Source of the DNA: Verrucomicrobiales bacterium
GTDB lineage: Bacteria > Verrucomicrobiota > Verrucomicrobiia > Verrucomicrobiales > SLCJ01
Direction: 5' to 3'
Length of the DNA stretch: 9,807 bases
NCBI GenBank assembly: GCA_007125835.1
Contig: SLCJ01000135.1
Span: 1-9,807, forward strand
Part shown: positions 7,999 through 9,807 of the stretch, one piece after another
Layout: each line of letters begins with the position of its first letter
How positions within the stretch are numbered: position 1 is the stretch's first letter
Made by a program: the position numbers and the translations under genes
The notes under the pieces: model-generated
The model's input: only the letters and a program-made list of their open reading frames with translations
What the model was told of the DNA's origin: nothing
Database searches by the model: none

Positions 7999-8013
7999 GC
8001 CATAGTCTGGCAT
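7997..8013 (-). promoter_or_regulatory. Inverted repeat spanning the regulator's start codons
   Basis: On the minus strand ATGCCA-GACTA-TGGCAT is a perfect 6-bp inverted repeat with a 5-base centre. Its first ATG is the alternative start (8013) and its last two bases are the AT of the preferred ATG (7998). In RNA it would fold into a hairpin covering both starts. As DNA it could be an operator for the dimeric Rrf2 protein. The function is inference. Confidence 0.4.
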
Positions 8014-8068
8014 ATTTCGACATGAATATCCAATATTTAATTTTCGAAAATGCGATTTTGCGATTTTC
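8014..8068 (-). promoter_or_regulatory. AT-rich palindromic promoter/operator island before the regulator-nifJ operon
   Basis: The 113 bp between comM and the Rrf2 start contains a sharp AT-rich stretch (15 G/C of 57 bases over 8011-8067). It holds AATAT-cca-ATATT (8025-8037), the perfect palindrome ATTTTCGAAAAT (8040-8051) and a tandem repeat of GCGATTTT (8052-8059 and 8060-8067). This is the natural place for the operon promoter and for regulator binding. I could not choose a confident -35/-10 pair; TTAAAT or GATATT are possible -10 elements. The remaining bases up to 8111 are GC-rich with a weak 5-bp hairpin. Confidence 0.45.
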
Positions 8069-8111
8069 CCACCACCAGGGCGGTGGCCGCCGCTTGGGGG
8101 CGTGGTCATGC

Positions 8112-9656
8112 TCACCAGCTCAGCCGCCTGTCCAGCGTGCGGAACTGAATGGCTTCGAGCACATGGTGGGCCTGGATGGATTCGCTGGCGGCGAGGTCGG
8201 CAATGGTCCGGGCGACTTTCAAAATGCGGTCGTGGGCGCGGGCCGAGAGTTTCATTTCCTCCATGGCATTTTCGAGGTATCTCGTGCCCTCGGCGTCGGG
8301 CTGGCAATGTTTGGCGATCAGCTTTGGGGGCAGCGCACTGTTGGTTCTCGACTGGGCCGGGCCCTTCCAGTCGCGGTAGCGGACGAGCTGCCGCTCGCGC
8401 GCCGCCGCAACACGTTCACGAATGGCCCGCGATGCTTCACCCTGCACTCCGCCCCGCAATTCGCGGAAAGCGATCTGCGGCACCTCCACGTGAAGATCGA
8501 TGCGGTCGAGAAGCGGGCCCGAGATGCGCTGGCGGTAGTTTTCGATTTGGCGGGACGAACAGCGGCAGGTGTGCTGGGGCGATCCATGATACCCGCAGGG
8601 ACACGGATTCATGGCCGCCACGAGCATGAAACGGGCCGGAAACGACAGCGTGCCTGCCGCACGGCTGATGGTAGCCACTCCTGACTCCATCGGTTGGCGC
8701 ATCACCTCAAGCGTGCCGCGTCGGAACTCGGGCAATTCGTCCAGGAACAGCACGCCGTGATGGGCCAAGGACACCTCTCCGGGACGGGGGTTGGTCGACC
8801 CGCCGAGTAGTCCCGGCTCGCTGATTGTGTGGTGCGGTGAGCGGAACGGGCGCGTGCCGATGAATCCGCGGCCCGGCTCCAGGGTTCCGGCGATGGAATG
8901 GACCTTCGTTACGGCGATGGCCTCTTCCTCGGTGAGTGGCGGAAGGATGCCGGGAAGGCGCGAGGCGAGCATGGATTTCCCGGTGCCGGGGGGACCGATG
9001 AGGAGGACATTGTGAAAGCCGGCCGCAGCCACTTCCAGCGCGCGTTTGACGGCGGCCTGGCCCTTCACGTCGGAGAAGTCTGCGGTGTATTCCTCGCGGG
9101 CCTTGAGCAGGCGTGTGCGGTCGATGGTATGGGGCGGGGTGGAGTCGGGATCGAGGCAAAGTTCCCAGGCGCTTCGCAGGTCGCGCACCGGCAGCACGTC
9201 GATTCCTTCGACCAACGCAGCCTCCGAGGCATTCGCCGCAGGCACGACGATGAACTCGCGCCCGGCGCGGCGCGCCTCGATGGCAAGGGACAGCACGCCT
9301 TTCACCGGGCGCACGCACCCGTCCAGCGCCAGTTCGCCAATGATGCAGAAGCGGTCGAAGTCGGGGGCGTGTCCCTCGCTGGTGCAGGCAATCAGGCCAA
9401 GGGCGATGGGCAGGTCGAATGAGGGGCCCTCCTTGCGCAGGTCTGCGGGGGCGAGATTGACCGTCGTGCGCCCTTCATGATTACGGAATCCGCTGTTGCG
9501 CACGGCCGCTTGCACCCTTTCGGTGGATTCCTTGACAGCGGCGTCGGGCAAGCCCACCACGGCGGTGCGGGTAAGGCCGTCGGTGGTGTGCACCTCGATT
9601 ACGAGTTCGACGGCATCCACACCGTGAAGCGTGGCGGAATGGAGGCGGGCAAGCAT
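8112..9656 (-). CDS. comM: YifB/ComM family AAA+ ATPase (Mg-chelatase-like; branch-migration helicase)
   Basis: This full-length 514-residue member of the YifB/ComM family is cytoplasmic. In Vibrio cholerae, ComM is a hexameric helicase that drives branch migration while incoming DNA is joined to the chromosome during natural transformation. The gene is also kept in species not known to be competent. The N-terminal Lon-protease-like/ChlI fold covers about 1-165, with VGLPDAAVKES (34-44) and the N-L-A-P-A-D-L-R-K-E-G segment (67-77). The AAA+ core has Walker A GPPGTGKS (221-228), Walker B VLFLDELPE (302-310) and the AAMNPCPC sensor region. A cysteine cluster lies at 352, 354, 364 and 366 (NPCPCGYHGS and CRC), typical of the family and possibly zinc-binding. 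The arginine-containing LLDRIDLHVEVP is at 382-393. The C-terminal Mg-chelatase helical domain is about 400-510. The start at 9656 matches the family N-terminus (MLARLHSATLHG). No Shine-Dalgarno sequence precedes it. No competence genes are in the window, so a role in transformation here is inference. Confidence 0.97.
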   Translation of the reverse strand: MLARLHSATLHGVDAVELVIEVHTTDGLTRTAVVGLPDAAVKESTERVQAAVRNSGFRNHEGRTTVNLAPADLRKEGPSFDLPIALGLIACTSEGHAPDFDRFCIIGELALDGCVRPVKGVLSLAIEARRAGREFIVVPAANASEAALVEGIDVLPVRDLRSAWELCLDPDSTPPHTIDRTRLLKAREEYTADFSDVKGQAAVKRALEVAAAGFHNVLLIGPPGTGKSMLASRLPGILPPLTEEEAIAVTKVHSIAGTLEPGRGFIGTRPFRSPHHTISEPGLLGGSTNPRPGEVSLAHHGVLFLDELPEFRRGTLEVMRQPMESGVATISRAAGTLSFPARFMLVAAMNPCPCGYHGSPQHTCRCSSRQIENYRQRISGPLLDRIDLHVEVPQIAFRELRGGVQGEASRAIRERVAAARERQLVRYRDWKGPAQSRTNSALPPKLIAKHCQPDAEGTRYLENAMEEMKLSARAHDRILKVARTIADLAASESIQAHHVLEAIQFRTLDRRLSW

Positions 9657-9706
9657 GGCGGCGAGATAATGAGGAAGATATAAGCGGTGGTGGCGTTATT
9701 CCGCAC

Positions 9707-9735
9707 ATTGTCGGGCCGGGCGCGCCCGGGGTCAA
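9707..9735 (-). promoter_or_regulatory. Probable sigma-70-type promoter of comM
   Basis: On the minus strand TTGACC (9735-9730) matches five of six bases of the -35 consensus and GACAAT (9712-9707) four of six of the -10, with the ideal 17-bp spacing. Transcription would begin near 9700, giving a leader of roughly 45 bases before the ATG at 9656. Confidence 0.5.
9716..9729. repeat. Perfect 14-bp GC palindrome inside the comM promoter spacer
   Basis: CCGGGCGCGCCCGG reads the same on both strands and fills 14 of the 17 bases between the proposed -35 and -10 of comM. It could be a binding site for a dimeric regulator, or simply chance in GC-rich DNA. It lies between comM and the possible divergent gene at 9764. 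Confidence 0.6.
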
Positions 9736-9763
9736 GCACGGGGAGAGGGATGGGAAAAGATCG

Positions 9764-9807
9764 ATGGCCGAGGGCAACACTAAATTGGCAGGCAAGGAAT
9801 TCGACCA
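9764..9807 (+). CDS. Possible start of a divergent gene (3' cut by the window)
   Basis: An ATG at 9764 opens a frame (MAEGNTKLAGKEFD) that stays open to the window end. Only 14 full codons are visible, so no family can be assigned. GGGAAAAG a few bases upstream is a weak purine-rich leader. It would be divergent from comM, with about 107 bp between the two starts. The base composition of so short a stretch says little, and this may not be a gene. Confidence 0.3.
   Translation, partial: MAEGNTKLAGKEFD

Noticed and set aside
8072..8086. CCACC-agggc-GGTGG hairpin as a terminator of comM
   Set aside because: The stem is only 5 bp and on the comM sense strand it is followed by GAAAATCGC, not a T-run.
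7999..8307. N-terminal extension of the Rrf2 regulator up to an ATG at 8307
   Set aside because: The added residues are Arg/Pro/His-rich, do not belong to the Rrf2 family and would overlap the comM coding region. Family length and cysteine numbering fit the start at 7998.
9750..9807. Alternative divergent frame starting at the ATG at 9750
   Set aside because: Its codons give a Trp/Arg-rich sequence (MGKDRWPRATLNWQ) that looks less like a protein start than the frame at 9764. Too short to decide, but the less likely of the two.
1..9807. Mobile elements, CRISPR arrays, defence genes, tRNA or rRNA
   Set aside because: I saw no transposase, integrase, repeat-spacer pattern, terminal inverted repeats around a gene, or tRNA-like cloverleaf. 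The gene content is metabolic and housekeeping.

Overview
The window is GC-rich, densely coded chromosomal DNA with no sign of mobile elements, CRISPR arrays or structural RNA genes. It probably comes from a member of the PVC group, most likely Verrucomicrobiota. That guess rests on the style of the two secreted proteins on the left (signal peptide, repeated NGD-x-L-x-G strands, concanavalin A-like core) and on the gene content. It is an inference from memory of such genomes, not something a marker gene here proves. None of the five assessable gene starts has a clear Shine-Dalgarno sequence.

Left block (1-2830, plus strand): two tandem genes 7 bp apart encode related secreted or envelope proteins of unknown function. 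The first is cut by the window edge. Both are built the same way: two short beta-rich repeats, a central jelly-roll-like domain, then two more repeats. Gene 2 has recognisable NGD-type motifs and gene 1 has degenerate ones. A 97-bp convergent gap follows, holding a weak terminator candidate and a GC-rich hairpin.

Middle block (8013-2928, minus strand): a compact three-gene unit reads in the order Rrf2-family Fe-S regulator, pyruvate:ferredoxin oxidoreductase (nifJ), dihydroorotate-dehydrogenase-like flavoprotein. The first two are 11 bp apart and the last two overlap by 4 bp (ATGA). PFOR carries three [4Fe-4S] clusters and makes acetyl-CoA plus low-potential reduced ferredoxin. The regulator keeps the three-cysteine cluster motif of IscR/NsrR, so the simplest model is a cluster-sensing (oxygen, NO or Fe-S status) repressor or activator of its own operon. 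In front of the operon is an AT-rich island with several palindromes. A further inverted repeat lies across the regulator's two possible start codons.

Right block (9656-8112, minus strand): a full-length YifB/ComM AAA+ ATPase (branch-migration helicase family) with a plausible sigma-70-type promoter, whose 17-bp spacer is mostly a perfect 14-bp GC palindrome. A possible divergent gene begins at 9764 and runs off the window.

No clearly new system is evident. The most interesting elements are the self-contained Rrf2-PFOR-flavoprotein unit with its unusual start-region repeats, and the unexplained pair of sandwich-architecture secreted proteins.
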